Assembly (NCBI RefSeq): GCF_008935055.1
Contig: NZ_CP043028.1
Location: 2,386,501-2,450,500, forward strand
Reading direction: 5' to 3'
Source of the DNA: Pseudobutyrivibrio xylanivorans
Lineage (GTDB): Bacteria; Bacillota; Clostridia; Lachnospirales; Lachnospiraceae
Length of the DNA: 64,000 nucleotides
Positions 50,772 through 60,482 of this stretch are shown piece after piece (within the stretch, counting starts at the first letter, position 1; each line of letters opens with the position of its first letter). The notes below the pieces were generated by a model. It was not told the origin of the DNA and ran no database searches. It saw nothing but the letters and a program-made list of their open reading frames with translations. The position numbers and the translations under genes are program-made.

Positions 50772-51727
50772 AGCCTGAAGTCTCGCGGAGACATACCGTA
50801 GGTTTCCTTGAATTTGCGGTAGAAGTAGCTACTGTTATCGTAGCCGATATAGGTATAGATGTCTTCGATGGTAAGGGTGGTGTGGCTGAGCAGGTAGGCT
50901 GCCTGCTGCAAGCGTCTTGCCAGAAGATGTTCTTTAAAATTTTTACCAGTATGTTTTTTCAGCAGTCTGCTTATGTAATAGGTAGGCTGCTTTGTTTTTT
51001 CTGCAATTGCTTCTAAGCTTCCATGCTTGTAATGAGAGTCGATATATTTCAGGGCAGTCAGAAGCAGATTCTGCTCGTACTGGGATGGAGTCTGCTCATT
51101 AACTCGACCAACATAGACAGATAAGGTCTGCAGAAGAAGACCCATTGTGGAACGGTTGATGGTGTTTATGATAGTTTCTGATTCCTGATTTGTAATGGTG
51201 TAAATCATATTTTCCATGAGATTTTGCACAGGAAGAATATCTGCAGTTGGAAAGTGCAGATAGGTCAGGAAGGAAGATTCTGGTGACAGTGTAGAAATCA
51301 AAAAGTCTCGGAGCAAGTCGCCTTCAGGAACCATTTGAAGTGCCTCATCAAAGAATTCTGGTAGTAATATGAAATTGACTGCAATATCATTTTCTGTTGC
51401 AGGCATTATTTCTTGGGTGGCATTTTGATTCAGGAAAAGAAGCTCGCCAGCCTTTAAAGTAAGCTCATCCTTTCCATTTAAGATGTGGTGAGTCTCGCCG
51501 GAAACCATGTAAACCAGTTCTACATAGTTATGGCTGTGCTTCGGAAAATGCACAAAACGGGTATGAGGACGTATCTCTATGAGACGTCCTTTTTTTAATA
51601 GCTTATCGCTATCGATGACAAAGGCATTGCCCGCTGAATAGCGGGAGCGGTCGATGTCTTTTCCCTTTAAAATCTCTTGTTCTTCCTCTGTGAGCTTGCT
51701 TAGCTCCTTCAATAAAATCTCATTCAT
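50759..51727 (-). CDS. AraC-family regulator of the rhamnose operon
   Basis: 322 residues. The N-terminal half has a cupin sugar-sensing domain (HSHNYVELVYMVSGETHH). The C-terminal 100 residues are the AraC DNA-binding domain, ending with YDNSSYFYRKFKETYGMSPR. The ATG is at 51725-51727; an earlier ATG exists 30 bases upstream, and no strong binding site favours either. It is divergent from the rhamnulokinase gene and is the likely rhamnose-responsive activator. A 40-residue end of a close homologue lies next to the GH3 gene at 13732. Confidence 0.9.
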   Translation of the reverse strand: MNEILLKELSKLTEEEQEILKGKDIDRSRYSAGNAFVIDSDKLLKKGRLIEIRPHTRFVHFPKHSHNYVELVYMVSGETHHILNGKDELTLKAGELLFLNQNATQEIMPATENDIAVNFILLPEFFDEALQMVPEGDLLRDFLISTLSPESSFLTYLHFPTADILPVQNLMENMIYTITNQESETIINTINRSTMGLLLQTLSVYVGRVNEQTPSQYEQNLLLTALKYIDSHYKHGSLEAIAEKTKQPTYYISRLLKKHTGKNFKEHLLARRLQQAAYLLSHTTLTIEDIYTYIGYDNSSYFYRKFKETYGMSPRDFRLHTM

Positions 51728-51847
51728 AATGCAATTATAAAATGAATATAACTGCAAATAAAGTCCTATTTTTTATTTTTTGCCGACCTTAAATAGTGGA
51801 TTGCCTGGGCCTATAATAGCATCATCAAATAAAAACGAGGGAAAGTT

Positions 51848-53260
51848 ATGGGCGAGTTTTATTTAGCCGTGGACATAGGCGCGTCAAGCGGACGCCACAT
51901 GCTATTTACAATTGAAGACGGTAAGATTTTGATGGATGAAATCTATCGCTTTGAAAATGGCATGAAGTCGGTGGACGGAAAGCTCCTATGGGACACAAAG
52001 TCTCTTTTTGAAGAGATTAAAAATGGTATGAAGAAATGTAGTGAGATGGGCAGGATTCCAGTTTCTATGTCTATTGATACCTGGGGTGTGGATTATGTTC
52101 TTTTGGATGAGGACGGAAATCTCACTGGCGATACATTTGGTTACCGAGATCATAGAACAAACGGCATGGATGCTGAGGTTTATAAGGTTATTCCTGAGGA
52201 TGAGCTTTATAAGCGCATTGGAATTCAGAAGGCAATCTTCAATACAATTTATCAGTTGACAGCAGACAGGATTCAAAGACCAGAAGCACTTGCAAATGCT
52301 AAGACACTTCTGATGATTCCTGATTATTTGAACTTCCTTTTAACTGGAAACAAGGCATCGGAGTATACCAATGCCACAACCACAGGACTTGTAAATCCAG
52401 CTACAAAGCAGTGGGATTATGAGCTTATCGAAATGCTTGGATTTCCAAAGGAAATATTCTTAGAGCTGAAGCTTCCTGGTAATGAGGTTGGACAGCTTTC
52501 TAATCAGGTGACCGAAGAAGTTGGCTTTAGCTGTAAGGTACTTCAGTGTGCAAGTCACGACACAGCATCAGCTGTAATGTCAATGCCTCACCTTGGCGAT
52601 GAGGGACTTTATATCAGCTCAGGTACCTGGTCACTGATGGGTGTTGAAAATAAGAATGTGCTTTCTAGAGACTGTGACCGTCAGGGCAATTTCACAAACG
52701 AGGGTGGCTATGACTACAGATATCGTTATCTGAAGAATATCATGGGACTTTGGATGATTCAGCAGGTGAGACATGAGGCAAATGATGCACTAAGTTTTGC
52801 TGAGTATGCAGAGCTTGCATCTAGAGCTAAAAGCTTCCCATCACTTGTTGATGCCAATGATGAGAGGTTCCTTTCGCCAAGGAACATGACAGAGGAGATA
52901 AAGAAGGCCTGCGAGGAGTCGAGACAGCAGGTGCCTGGCACCTCAGGAGAGTTGGCAGCTGTAATTTATAAGAGTCTTGCAAAGTGCTACGGAAATACGA
53001 TAACGGAAATACGAAGCAACACAGGCAGAGACTACGAGGCACTCCACATCATTGGAGGTGGCTGCAAGAATGCGTATCTCAATCAGCTGACAGCAGACGC
53101 CACAGGACTTGTGGTATTGGCTGGTCCATCAGAGGCAACAGCAATAGGAAATGCAATGGTTCAGATGATTGAGGCAGGCGAACTTGCCGACCTCGTATCG
53201 GCTCGAGAGTGTGTGCGAGAGTCGTTTAATATTGAGATATTCAATCCACAGAATAATTAA
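51848..53260 (+). CDS. rhaB: Rhamnulokinase
   Basis: 470 residues, FGGY kinase family. The N-terminus LAVDIGASSGRHML is the phosphate-1 motif in the form typical of rhamnulokinases (D-x-GASSGR). Further motifs are SIDTWGVDYVLLD, GYRDHR, the hinge SSGTWSLMG, and IIGGG near the C-terminus. It phosphorylates L-rhamnulose with ATP. It begins the operon with the isomerase and aldolase genes, each of the following gaps holding the duplicated RNA element. Confidence 0.92.
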   Translation: MGEFYLAVDIGASSGRHMLFTIEDGKILMDEIYRFENGMKSVDGKLLWDTKSLFEEIKNGMKKCSEMGRIPVSMSIDTWGVDYVLLDEDGNLTGDTFGYRDHRTNGMDAEVYKVIPEDELYKRIGIQKAIFNTIYQLTADRIQRPEALANAKTLLMIPDYLNFLLTGNKASEYTNATTTGLVNPATKQWDYELIEMLGFPKEIFLELKLPGNEVGQLSNQVTEEVGFSCKVLQCASHDTASAVMSMPHLGDEGLYISSGTWSLMGVENKNVLSRDCDRQGNFTNEGGYDYRYRYLKNIMGLWMIQQVRHEANDALSFAEYAELASRAKSFPSLVDANDERFLSPRNMTEEIKKACEESRQQVPGTSGELAAVIYKSLAKCYGNTITEIRSNTGRDYEALHIIGGGCKNAYLNQLTADATGLVVLAGPSEATAIGNAMVQMIEAGELADLVSARECVRESFNIEIFNPQNN

Positions 53261-53270
53261 TTATTTATAT

Positions 53271-53365
53271 GAGGCTGTAACTATCAAGCTCTAATATTTC
53301 TGAAGGAGACATGTAATCGACGGAAGAAATCATTAGGCTTGAGAGTGTAACAGCCGGACTATAGG
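53271..53365 (+). ncRNA. Duplicated structured RNA element, copy 1 (upstream of the isomerase gene)
   Basis: P1 pairs GGCTGT (53273-53278) with ACAGCC (53350-53355). P2 pairs CAAGC (53285-53289) with GCTTG (53337-53341), CTAAT with ATTAG, and ATTTCT with AGAAAT, with one bulged C at 53331. The 23-base loop holds AAGGAGACATGTAATCGACG, in which ATG is directly followed by TAA. GGACTATA follows P1 and runs into the ribosome binding site GGAGG. Copy 2 is at 54812. The base pairs covary between copies. Confidence 0.75.
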
Positions 53366-53374
53366 AGGAATAAG

Positions 53375-54796
53375 ATGTTAGTTAATACAAAGGCTAAAGT
53401 GGGAGTTTTTTCAATAGCTCTGGGTGCTTACTTACCACAGTTCCCAAGCTTGGTACCAGAGTTCAATAAGCAATTCGAGGATTTCAAAGCGTCAATCCCT
53501 GACACAGTTGAAATCATCGATGGTGGTGTGGTAACCACAAAGGAGCAGTCACAGGCAGCAGGTGATTTATTTAGAGCAGCAGATGTAGATTTGGTTTTCA
53601 TGCAGCTTCTTACATATGCAACAAGCTACAATATGCTTCCAGCAGTAAAGGATCTTGATGTTCCTGTTGTTCTTGTAAATCTTCAGAAGCTTAAGGCTCT
53701 TGATTATGATACAGCAGGCACAGCAGAGTGGCTTGGAGAGGCATACGCTTGTGGTGCTGTAGGCGAAATGGTTGCAGATTTAAATCGTTACGGCAAGCGT
53801 TCAGCTGTAATTACAGGTGTAGTTGAAGGCGGTGATGCAGCGGTAGCTAAGGAGATTGACCAGTGGTGTAGAGCTGCTCAGTGTCGTAGAAGATTTAGAG
53901 AGACAAATCTTGCACAGATTGGCCGTCCATACCCAGGTATGATGGACCTTTACATTGATGAGTCAAATCTTTACAGAAGAATGCACGTATATACGAAGCA
54001 GTTCGATTGGGAAAAGATTTGGGCTATTGCAGATGATATTACAGACGAGGCTGCTATCAAGGCAAAGGCTGATGATATCCTTGATACCTTTGAGGTAGTT
54101 GGCGGTGTTGATGAGGAGAAGCTCCACGAGATGGCAAAATACGTTGTTGCCTTCGAACAGTGGGTTAAGGACGAGAAGCTTGGATTTGTTGCATCTCACT
54201 ATGATGGATTTGCAAAGGGACAGGCTGGTGTAGTTGATAGTCTTCTTATTCCAGCATTCTCAATGCTTATTAAGCAGGGAACAGCCTGCGCAGTAGAAGG
54301 CGATATCAAGGTTGCCATGGCAATGAGTATCTTAAAGACAATCGCTGGTTCTGGTCAGCTTTCAGAGATGTACACAATCGACTTCAATGATGGTGTAACT
54401 CTCATCGGTCACAGTGGTTCAGGTGATGCTGACTTCTCTCAGGCAAAGAAGCCTACTATGAAGATTGTAGATGTGTTCCACGGAAAGACTGGCGGCGGAT
54501 ATCTTACACAGTTTTATCCACCAGAGGGCGACATTACATACCTTGCAATAACACAGGATGGTGAAGGACACTTCAAATTCGTATGTGCAGAGGGTGTAAA
54601 TGTACCAGGAAAGATTCTTCAGAATGGTGACACAATGATGCGTACAGAATTTGCAATCTCACCAGCTGAATTCGTAACAAAGTGGAGCGAGGCTGGTCCA
54701 ACCCATCACTTCGCAGCAGCAATTGGTCGTCATATTGATACAATCCTCAAGGTAGCTAAAGTATTTGACGTACCAGTAGAAATCATTACACGATAA
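53375..54796 (+). CDS. L-fucose/L-arabinose isomerase-family protein, probable rhamnose isomerase
   Basis: 473 residues. It shows the fold of the fucose/arabinose isomerase superfamily (FMQLLTYATSYNMLPAV; GGVVTTKEQS; the C-terminal TDPH-like region is AGPTHHFAAAIGRH). Metal ligands are expected among the conserved E and H residues, including the late H in PTHHF. The gene sits between rhamnulokinase and rhamnulose-1-phosphate aldolase, and no classical RhaA is present, so this protein is probably the L-rhamnose to L-rhamnulose isomerase of the pathway. The isomerised sugar is an inference. Confidence 0.8.
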   Translation: MLVNTKAKVGVFSIALGAYLPQFPSLVPEFNKQFEDFKASIPDTVEIIDGGVVTTKEQSQAAGDLFRAADVDLVFMQLLTYATSYNMLPAVKDLDVPVVLVNLQKLKALDYDTAGTAEWLGEAYACGAVGEMVADLNRYGKRSAVITGVVEGGDAAVAKEIDQWCRAAQCRRRFRETNLAQIGRPYPGMMDLYIDESNLYRRMHVYTKQFDWEKIWAIADDITDEAAIKAKADDILDTFEVVGGVDEEKLHEMAKYVVAFEQWVKDEKLGFVASHYDGFAKGQAGVVDSLLIPAFSMLIKQGTACAVEGDIKVAMAMSILKTIAGSGQLSEMYTIDFNDGVTLIGHSGSGDADFSQAKKPTMKIVDVFHGKTGGGYLTQFYPPEGDITYLAITQDGEGHFKFVCAEGVNVPGKILQNGDTMMRTEFAISPAEFVTKWSEAGPTHHFAAAIGRHIDTILKVAKVFDVPVEIITR

Positions 54797-54811
54797 TTAA
54801 AGTTTATAAAT

Positions 54812-54905
54812 GAGGCTGTAGTTCACAAGCTATTATAATTCTGAAGGAGACATGTAGTCGACGTAAGAATTCATAATGCTTGTGGACGTAACAGCCGGAC
54901 TATAG
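54812..54905 (+). ncRNA. Duplicated structured RNA element, copy 2 (upstream of the aldolase gene)
   Basis: P1 pairs GGCTGT (54814-54819) with ACAGCC (54891-54896). P2 pairs ACAAGC with GCTTGT, ATTAT with ATAAT, and AATTCT with AGAATT, with the same bulged C (54872). The loop holds AAGGAGACATGTAGTCGACG, where ATG is directly followed by TAG. Compared with copy 1, three stem pairs change in a compensatory way, while the loop changes at only two positions, one of which turns TAA into TAG. Confidence 0.75.
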
Positions 54906-54919
54906 TAAGGAGTTTTATT

Positions 54920-55747
54920 ATGAGTATTTTAGATGTTAAGTTTGTAGAAGGATTTATTAGAATGGCCAACGACGGCTGGGAGCAGGGCTGGCATGAGCGT
55001 AACGGCGGTAACCTTTCTTATCGTATGAAGGATGAAGATGTTGCAGCTGTTAAGGAATACCTTAAGGAAGATGGCGAGTGGAAGGAAATCGGCACAGAGG
55101 TTCCTGGTCTTGCAAATGAGTACTTCATGGTAACAGGTAGTGGAAAGTACTTCCGTAACGTTATCATCGATCCAGAGGATTCAATTGGTATCATCAAGGT
55201 AGATGAGACTGGCACAAAGTATCAGATTCAGTGGGGCTTCGTAAACGGCGGCAGACCAACTTCAGAGCTTCCATCACACCTTATGAATCTTGAAGTAAAG
55301 AAGCGTGTGACAAATGGTAAGTACAGAGTTGTTTACCATGCTCACACTACAAATACAATCGCTCTTACATTTGTACTTCCTCTTTCAGATGAAGTATTTA
55401 CAAGAGAGCTTTGGGAAATGGCTACAGAGTGTCCAGTTGTATTCCCATCTGGTATTGGCGTTGTAGACTGGATGGTTCCAGGCGGAAAGGATATTGCAGT
55501 TGCAACTTCAAAGCTTATGGAGCAGTATGACGTAGCTATCTGGGCTCACCACGGTATGTTCGCATCAGGTGAGGATTTCGACCTTACATTTGGTCTAATG
55601 CATACAGTTGAGAAGGCAGCAGAGATTCTTGTAAAGGTTCTTTCAATTACACCAAACAAGCTTCAGACAATTACTCCTGATCAGTTCAGACATCTTGCAA
55701 ATGATTTCAAGGTAGAACTTCCAGAGAAGTTCCTTTTTGAAAAATAA
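54920..55747 (+). CDS. rhaD: Rhamnulose-1-phosphate aldolase
   Basis: 275 residues, class II (zinc) aldolase family. The N-terminal NGWEQGWHERNGGNLSYR pattern (written here in part as WHERNGGNLSYR), TGSGKYFRN, the zinc ligands in VVYHAHTTNTIAL and the third His in WAHHGMF are as expected for RhaD. It cleaves L-rhamnulose-1-phosphate to dihydroxyacetone phosphate and L-lactaldehyde. Last gene of the operon; a terminator follows at 55761. Confidence 0.92.
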   Translation: MSILDVKFVEGFIRMANDGWEQGWHERNGGNLSYRMKDEDVAAVKEYLKEDGEWKEIGTEVPGLANEYFMVTGSGKYFRNVIIDPEDSIGIIKVDETGTKYQIQWGFVNGGRPTSELPSHLMNLEVKKRVTNGKYRVVYHAHTTNTIALTFVLPLSDEVFTRELWEMATECPVVFPSGIGVVDWMVPGGKDIAVATSKLMEQYDVAIWAHHGMFASGEDFDLTFGLMHTVEKAAEILVKVLSITPNKLQTITPDQFRHLANDFKVELPEKFLFEK

Positions 55748-55760
55748 TCCCTATATTCTT

Positions 55761-55797
55761 AAAAATCTCAGGTCATTTTTGTGGCCTGAGATTTTTG
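55761..55797 (+). terminator. Intrinsic terminator of the rhamnose operon
   Basis: AAAATCTCAGGTCA pairs with TGGCCTGAGATTTT around TTTTTG, followed by T-rich sequence. Confidence 0.9.
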
Positions 55798-55823
55798 TTT
55801 AACACTTTAATGTGAAAAAGTGC

Positions 55824-55852
55824 TTGCAATATTATAGAAATAATTGTATATT
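55824..55852 (+). promoter_or_regulatory. gltB promoter
   Basis: TTGCAA (55824-55829) and TATATT (55847-55852) with a 17-base spacer. Transcription would start near 55859, immediately before the leader hairpins. Confidence 0.8.
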
Positions 55853-55858
55853 ATTTCA

Positions 55859-55915
55859 AAGACAAAGGCGTCTAAACAAACACCCGAAGTGGGTGTCTGT
55901 TTAGGCGCTTTTTTT
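55859..55915 (+). promoter_or_regulatory. gltB leader: hexaloop hairpin overlapping a terminator
   Basis: AGAC-AAAGGC-GTCT (55860-55873) is a small hairpin with a six-base loop having A at position 1 and G at position 4, the rule for ANTAR-protein targets. The 3' side of this hairpin (GCGTCTAAACA from 55868) is also the 5' arm of a strong terminator that pairs with TGTTTAGGCGC (55898-55908) and ends in a T-run. The two structures exclude each other, so binding of a protein to the hexaloop would favour readthrough into gltB. The same arrangement recurs at 63944-63996. Confidence 0.7.
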
Positions 55916-55942
55916 TCGTATGTAAGTGGAAGGAGTAGAAAG

Positions 55943-58900
55943 ATGGAAAATCATCAGATGGGCTTGTACAGTCCCGAGTTTGAGCATGACAACTGTGGTA
56001 TAGGAGCTGTGGTTTCCATTAAGGGAATCAAGACACACCAGACAGTGTCAGATGCTCTTAAAATTGTAGAAAACCTGGAACACAGAGCAGGAAAGGATGC
56101 TGATGGAGAGACTGGAGACGGTGTTGGAATTCTTCTTCAGATTTCTCATAAATTCTTTTCTAAAGTCGCAAAAGAGATTGGGATTAACATCGGTGATGAA
56201 AGAGATTATGGCGTAGGTATGTTTTTCTTTCCAGCTGAGGAGCTGAAGAGAAAGCAGGCCATGAAGATGTTTGAGATAATTGTGGCAAAGGAAAATCTAG
56301 AATTCCTTGGCTGGCGTGCAGTTCCAACTAAGCCTGAGATTTTAGGAAAGACAGCATTAGACTGCATGCCTACAATTTATCAGGCGTTTATTAAGAGACC
56401 AGAGGATTGCCCTAAGGGACTTGATTTCGACAGAAGACTTTATGTTGCAAGACGTGTCTTTGAGCAGACTGCAGAGGATACTTATGTTGCATCACTTTCA
56501 AGCAGAACAATTGTCTATAAGGGAATGTTTCTTGTAAATCAGCTTAGACTTTTCTTCGAAGATTTGCTTGATGAGGACTATGAGTCTGCTATCTGTACAG
56601 TACACTCACGTTTCTCTACCAATACAAATCCATCATGGGAACGTGCCCATCCAAACCGTTTCATCGTTCATAATGGTGAGATTAACACAATCAAGGGTAA
56701 TGCGGACAAGATGCTTTCACGAGAGGAGACCATGGTTTCTCAGGTTCTTGAGCCAGAGATGACAAAGATTACTCCAGTGTGCAATCAGGCAGGCTCGGAT
56801 TCTGCCATGCTTGATAACGCCCTCGAGTTCCTTGTAATGAATGGCATGCCACTTCCTCTTGCAGTTATGATTACTATTCCAGAGCCATGGGTAAAGAACA
56901 AGGCAATGGATCAGGCGCGCCGTGACTTCTATCAGTACTACTCAACAATGATGGAGCCATGGGATGGTCCTGCTTCAATTCTTTTCTCTGATGGTGACAT
57001 TATGGGTGCCGTTCTTGATAGAAATGGACTTCGCCCATCACGTTACTATATTACAAATGATGATTACCTTATCCTTTCTTCTGAGGTTGGCGTGCTTCCA
57101 ATCGCAGAAGAGAGAATTCGACTTAAGGATAGATTAAAGCCAGGCAAGATGCTTCTGGTTGATACTGTTAAGGGAAGACTGATTGATGATGATGAGCTTA
57201 AGGCAACTTATGCTGCGCGTCAGCCTTATGGTCAGTGGCTGGATTCAAACCTTGCACATCTTGCAGAGATTAAGATTCCAAACGAGCCAGTGCCTCGCTA
57301 CACAAAGGAAGAGCGCGACAGACTCCAGAAGGCCTTTGGCTATTCTTATGAGGAAATTAAGGAGTCAATCCTTCCAATGGCTCTTAATGGCGCAGAAAAC
57401 ACAGGCGCAATGGGTATCGACGTACCACTTGCTGTGCTCTCAGATCACCATCAGCCACTATTCAATTATTTCAAGCAGCTGTTTGCACAGGTAACAAATC
57501 CACCTATCGATTCAATTCGTGAGGAGATTGTTACAGCCACAACTATTTACCTTGGAACAGCTGGAAACGTGCTTGAGGAGAAGGAAGAAAACTGCAACAT
57601 GCTGCAGATTAACAACCCAATCCTTACAGTTACAGATTTGATGAAGATTAAATCTATGAAGGTGCCAGGCCTTCGCGCTGAAACTGTGCCTATCACCTAT
57701 TACAAGAATACTTCCCTTGAGAAGGCTATTGAGCATCTTTATGTGGAGGTTGACAGAGTAAATCGAGAGGGTGCAAATATCATCATCCTTTCAGACAGAG
57801 GTGTGGACGAGAACCATGTGGCTATTCCATCACTTCTTGCAGTTGCTGCAGTTCAGCATCATTTGGTTCAGACAAAGAAGCGTACCAGCCTTTCAGTTAT
57901 TCTGGAGTCTGGTGAGCCAAGAGAGGTGCATCATTTTGCAACAATTTTGGGTTATGGTGCTTCTGCAATTAATCCTTATCTTGCACAGGAAACAATTGCT
58001 GAGCTTATTGAAAAGGGACAGCTAAAGAAGGATGTTCATGCGGCAATTGATTCTTATAACGAGGCTGTTATCACAGGTATCATCAAGATTGCATCTAAGA
58101 TGGGTATCTCAACTGTTCAGTCTTATCAGGGCGCAAAGATTTTTGAGGCTATCGGTATCAGCTCAGATGTTATCGATAAATATTTCACTGGCACAATAAG
58201 CCGTATCGGTGGAATCACTTTGACAGATATTCAGGCAGATGTGGAGATGCAGCACTCAAAGGCTTTCGATCCACTTGGACTTTCTGTGGACGAAACTCTC
58301 GATTCAAGAGGTCAACATAAGATGCGCTCAGGAGCAGAGGAGCATCTTTACAATCCTGCAACAATTCATCTCCTTCAGCTTTCTACAAGAACAGGAGATT
58401 ACAATACCTTCAAGGAGTACACCTCACTGGTTAACAAGGAGGATGCAGTTAGAAATCTTCGCGGTTTGATTGATTTCAAATATCCAAAGAAGGGTATTAG
58501 CATTGATGAGGTTGAGTCTGTTGATTCAATCGTTAAGAGATTTAAAACTGGTGCAATGAGTTACGGCTCAATTTCTAAGGAAGCCCACGAGACAATGGCT
58601 ATCGCCATGAATATGCTTCATGGTAAGTCAAACTCTGGTGAAGGTGGAGAGGAAGAGGAGCGTTACACAGTTGGTCCAGATGGTCTCAACCGCTGCTCAG
58701 CAATTAAGCAGGTGGCATCAGGTCGATTTGGTGTTACCAGCAAATATCTTGTTTCTGCAAAGGAAATTCAGATTAAGATGGCTCAGGGTGCAAAGCCAGG
58801 TGAAGGCGGTCATCTTCCAGGAAAGAAGGTTTATCCTTGGATTGCAAAAACCAGACTTTCGACACCAGGTGTGGCGCTGATTTCGCCACCACCTCATCAT

Positions 58901-60469
58901 GATATTTACTCAATCGAGGATTTGGCTGAGCTGATTTATGATTTGAAGAATGCAAATAAGGATGCAAGAATTTCTGTTAAGCTGGTTTCTGAGGCAGGTG
59001 TTGGAACAATTGCTTCAGGTGTTGCAAAGGCTGGCGCACAGGTAATTCTTATTTCAGGCTATGACGGTGGAACAGGTGCTGCTCCAAAGTCATCAATCCA
59101 TAATGCTGGACTTCCATGGGAGCTTGGTCTTGCTGAGGCACACCAGACTCTTGAGATGAATGGCCTTAGAAACAAGGTTGTCATCGAGACAGATGGAAAG
59201 CTTATGAGTGGACGTGACGTTGCCATTGCCTGTGCACTTGGTGCAGAGGAGTTTGGCTTTGCAACAGCTCCACTTGTAACAATGGGCTGTGTAATGATGC
59301 GTGTATGTAATCTTGATACATGTCCTGTTGGTGTGGCTACACAGAATCCTGAGCTTAGAAAGAGATTTTCAGGAAAGCCTGAGTACGTGGTGAACTTTAT
59401 GCGCTTCATCGCACAGGAGCTTCGTGAGTACATGGCAGAACTTGGTTGCAAGACTGTTGACGATCTTTGTGGTCGCTACGATTTGCTGAAGCTTAAGGAT
59501 GTTCAATCTAAGCCACGTTTGGCAAAGGTTGATTTGTCTGCTGTAGTTACTAATCCAAATCCTTACGAGAAGATTAGCTACGGCAAGAAGAACGTATTTA
59601 ACTTTGAGCTTGAAAAGACTGTAGATGAAAAGATTCTCCTAAAGAAGCTTGCACTTGCTATCGAAAGTGAATCTGATGGAGAGGTTGATGTTGAGGTTTC
59701 AAACGTTAACCGCTCACTTGGAACCTTGCTTGGAGCAGAGCTTACCCGTCGATTTGGCGAGACTCTTAATGAGGATAGCTACAAAGTTAATTGCCATGGT
59801 GCAGGTGGTCAGTCCTTCGGTGCATTTATTCCTAAGGGACTTACACTTCGTCTTGAGGGCGATTCAAATGATTATTTTGGCAAGGGACTTTCAGGTGGAA
59901 AGCTTGTTGTTTATCCATCTAAGGAGGCAACCTACAAGCAGGATGAGAATATCATCATCGGAAACGTTGCCCTTTACGGTGCAACCTCTGGTAAGGCATT
60001 TATCAATGGTGTTGCCGGTGAGCGTTTTGCTGTAAGAAATTCAGGTGCAACTGCTGTCGTTGAGGGCTGTGGTGATCATGGTTGCGAGTACATGACAGGT
60101 GGTCGAGTTGTTGTTCTTGGTACAACAGGAAAGAACTTCGCTGCTGGTATGTCTGGTGGTATTGCCTATGTTTTAGACGAGGATGCTACACTTTACAAGC
60201 GTTTGAACAAGAGCATGGTTAGTCTTGAGACTGTCACAGATAAATATGACGTCCTTGAGCTGAAGGAGATTATTGCTGAGCACGTTGCTGCAACTGGCTC
60301 TAAGAAGGGCAAGGAAATCTATGATAATTTCAGCGAGTACCTGCCTAAGTTCAAGCGAATCGTACCATTTGATTACAAGAAGATGATGCAGACCATTGTT
60401 CAGATGGAGGAAAAGGGATTATCTTCAGAACAGGCTCAGATAGAAGCATTCAATGCACTTTGTAAGTAG
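55943..60469 (+). CDS. gltB: Glutamate synthase large subunit
   Basis: 1508 residues, the normal length. The start is the ATG at 55943, behind GGAAGGAG; the frame upstream runs through the leader terminator and is not used. The pro-peptide ends before Cys18 (HDN-CGIG), the glutaminase nucleophile. The central and FMN/synthase domains follow, with the 3Fe-4S motif CVMMRVCNLDTC and GTGAAP near residue 1040. The C-terminal GxGxG beta-helix ends the protein. It makes glutamate from 2-oxoglutarate and glutamine-derived ammonia, together with GltD. Confidence 0.96.
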   Translation: MENHQMGLYSPEFEHDNCGIGAVVSIKGIKTHQTVSDALKIVENLEHRAGKDADGETGDGVGILLQISHKFFSKVAKEIGINIGDERDYGVGMFFFPAEELKRKQAMKMFEIIVAKENLEFLGWRAVPTKPEILGKTALDCMPTIYQAFIKRPEDCPKGLDFDRRLYVARRVFEQTAEDTYVASLSSRTIVYKGMFLVNQLRLFFEDLLDEDYESAICTVHSRFSTNTNPSWERAHPNRFIVHNGEINTIKGNADKMLSREETMVSQVLEPEMTKITPVCNQAGSDSAMLDNALEFLVMNGMPLPLAVMITIPEPWVKNKAMDQARRDFYQYYSTMMEPWDGPASILFSDGDIMGAVLDRNGLRPSRYYITNDDYLILSSEVGVLPIAEERIRLKDRLKPGKMLLVDTVKGRLIDDDELKATYAARQPYGQWLDSNLAHLAEIKIPNEPVPRYTKEERDRLQKAFGYSYEEIKESILPMALNGAENTGAMGIDVPLAVLSDHHQPLFNYFKQLFAQVTNPPIDSIREEIVTATTIYLGTAGNVLEEKEENCNMLQINNPILTVTDLMKIKSMKVPGLRAETVPITYYKNTSLEKAIEHLYVEVDRVNREGANIIILSDRGVDENHVAIPSLLAVAAVQHHLVQTKKRTSLSVILESGEPREVHHFATILGYGASAINPYLAQETIAELIEKGQLKKDVHAAIDSYNEAVITGIIKIASKMGISTVQSYQGAKIFEAIGISSDVIDKYFTGTISRIGGITLTDIQADVEMQHSKAFDPLGLSVDETLDSRGQHKMRSGAEEHLYNPATIHLLQLSTRTGDYNTFKEYTSLVNKEDAVRNLRGLIDFKYPKKGISIDEVESVDSIVKRFKTGAMSYGSISKEAHETMAIAMNMLHGKSNSGEGGEEEERYTVGPDGLNRCSAIKQVASGRFGVTSKYLVSAKEIQIKMAQGAKPGEGGHLPGKKVYPWIAKTRLSTPGVALISPPPHHDIYSIEDLAELIYDLKNANKDARISVKLVSEAGVGTIASGVAKAGAQVILISGYDGGTGAAPKSSIHNAGLPWELGLAEAHQTLEMNGLRNKVVIETDGKLMSGRDVAIACALGAEEFGFATAPLVTMGCVMMRVCNLDTCPVGVATQNPELRKRFSGKPEYVVNFMRFIAQELREYMAELGCKTVDDLCGRYDLLKLKDVQSKPRLAKVDLSAVVTNPNPYEKISYGKKNVFNFELEKTVDEKILLKKLALAIESESDGEVDVEVSNVNRSLGTLLGAELTRRFGETLNEDSYKVNCHGAGGQSFGAFIPKGLTLRLEGDSNDYFGKGLSGGKLVVYPSKEATYKQDENIIIGNVALYGATSGKAFINGVAGERFAVRNSGATAVVEGCGDHGCEYMTGGRVVVLGTTGKNFAAGMSGGIAYVLDEDATLYKRLNKSMVSLETVTDKYDVLELKEIIAEHVAATGSKKGKEIYDNFSEYLPKFKRIVPFDYKKMMQTIVQMEEKGLSSEQAQIEAFNALCK

Positions 60470-60482
60470 GAGGATTAATTAG

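Noticed and set aside
53375..54796. Calling this operon fucose catabolism because of the fucose-isomerase-like protein
   Set aside because: The kinase carries the rhamnulokinase form of the FGGY signature and the aldolase matches RhaD, so rhamnose is the better pathway call.
55844..55942. An upstream extension of gltB starting near 55844
   Set aside because: The extended frame would start before or at the transcription start and run through the terminator leader; the ATG at 55943 has a good ribosome binding site and gives the normal pro-peptide length before Cys18.
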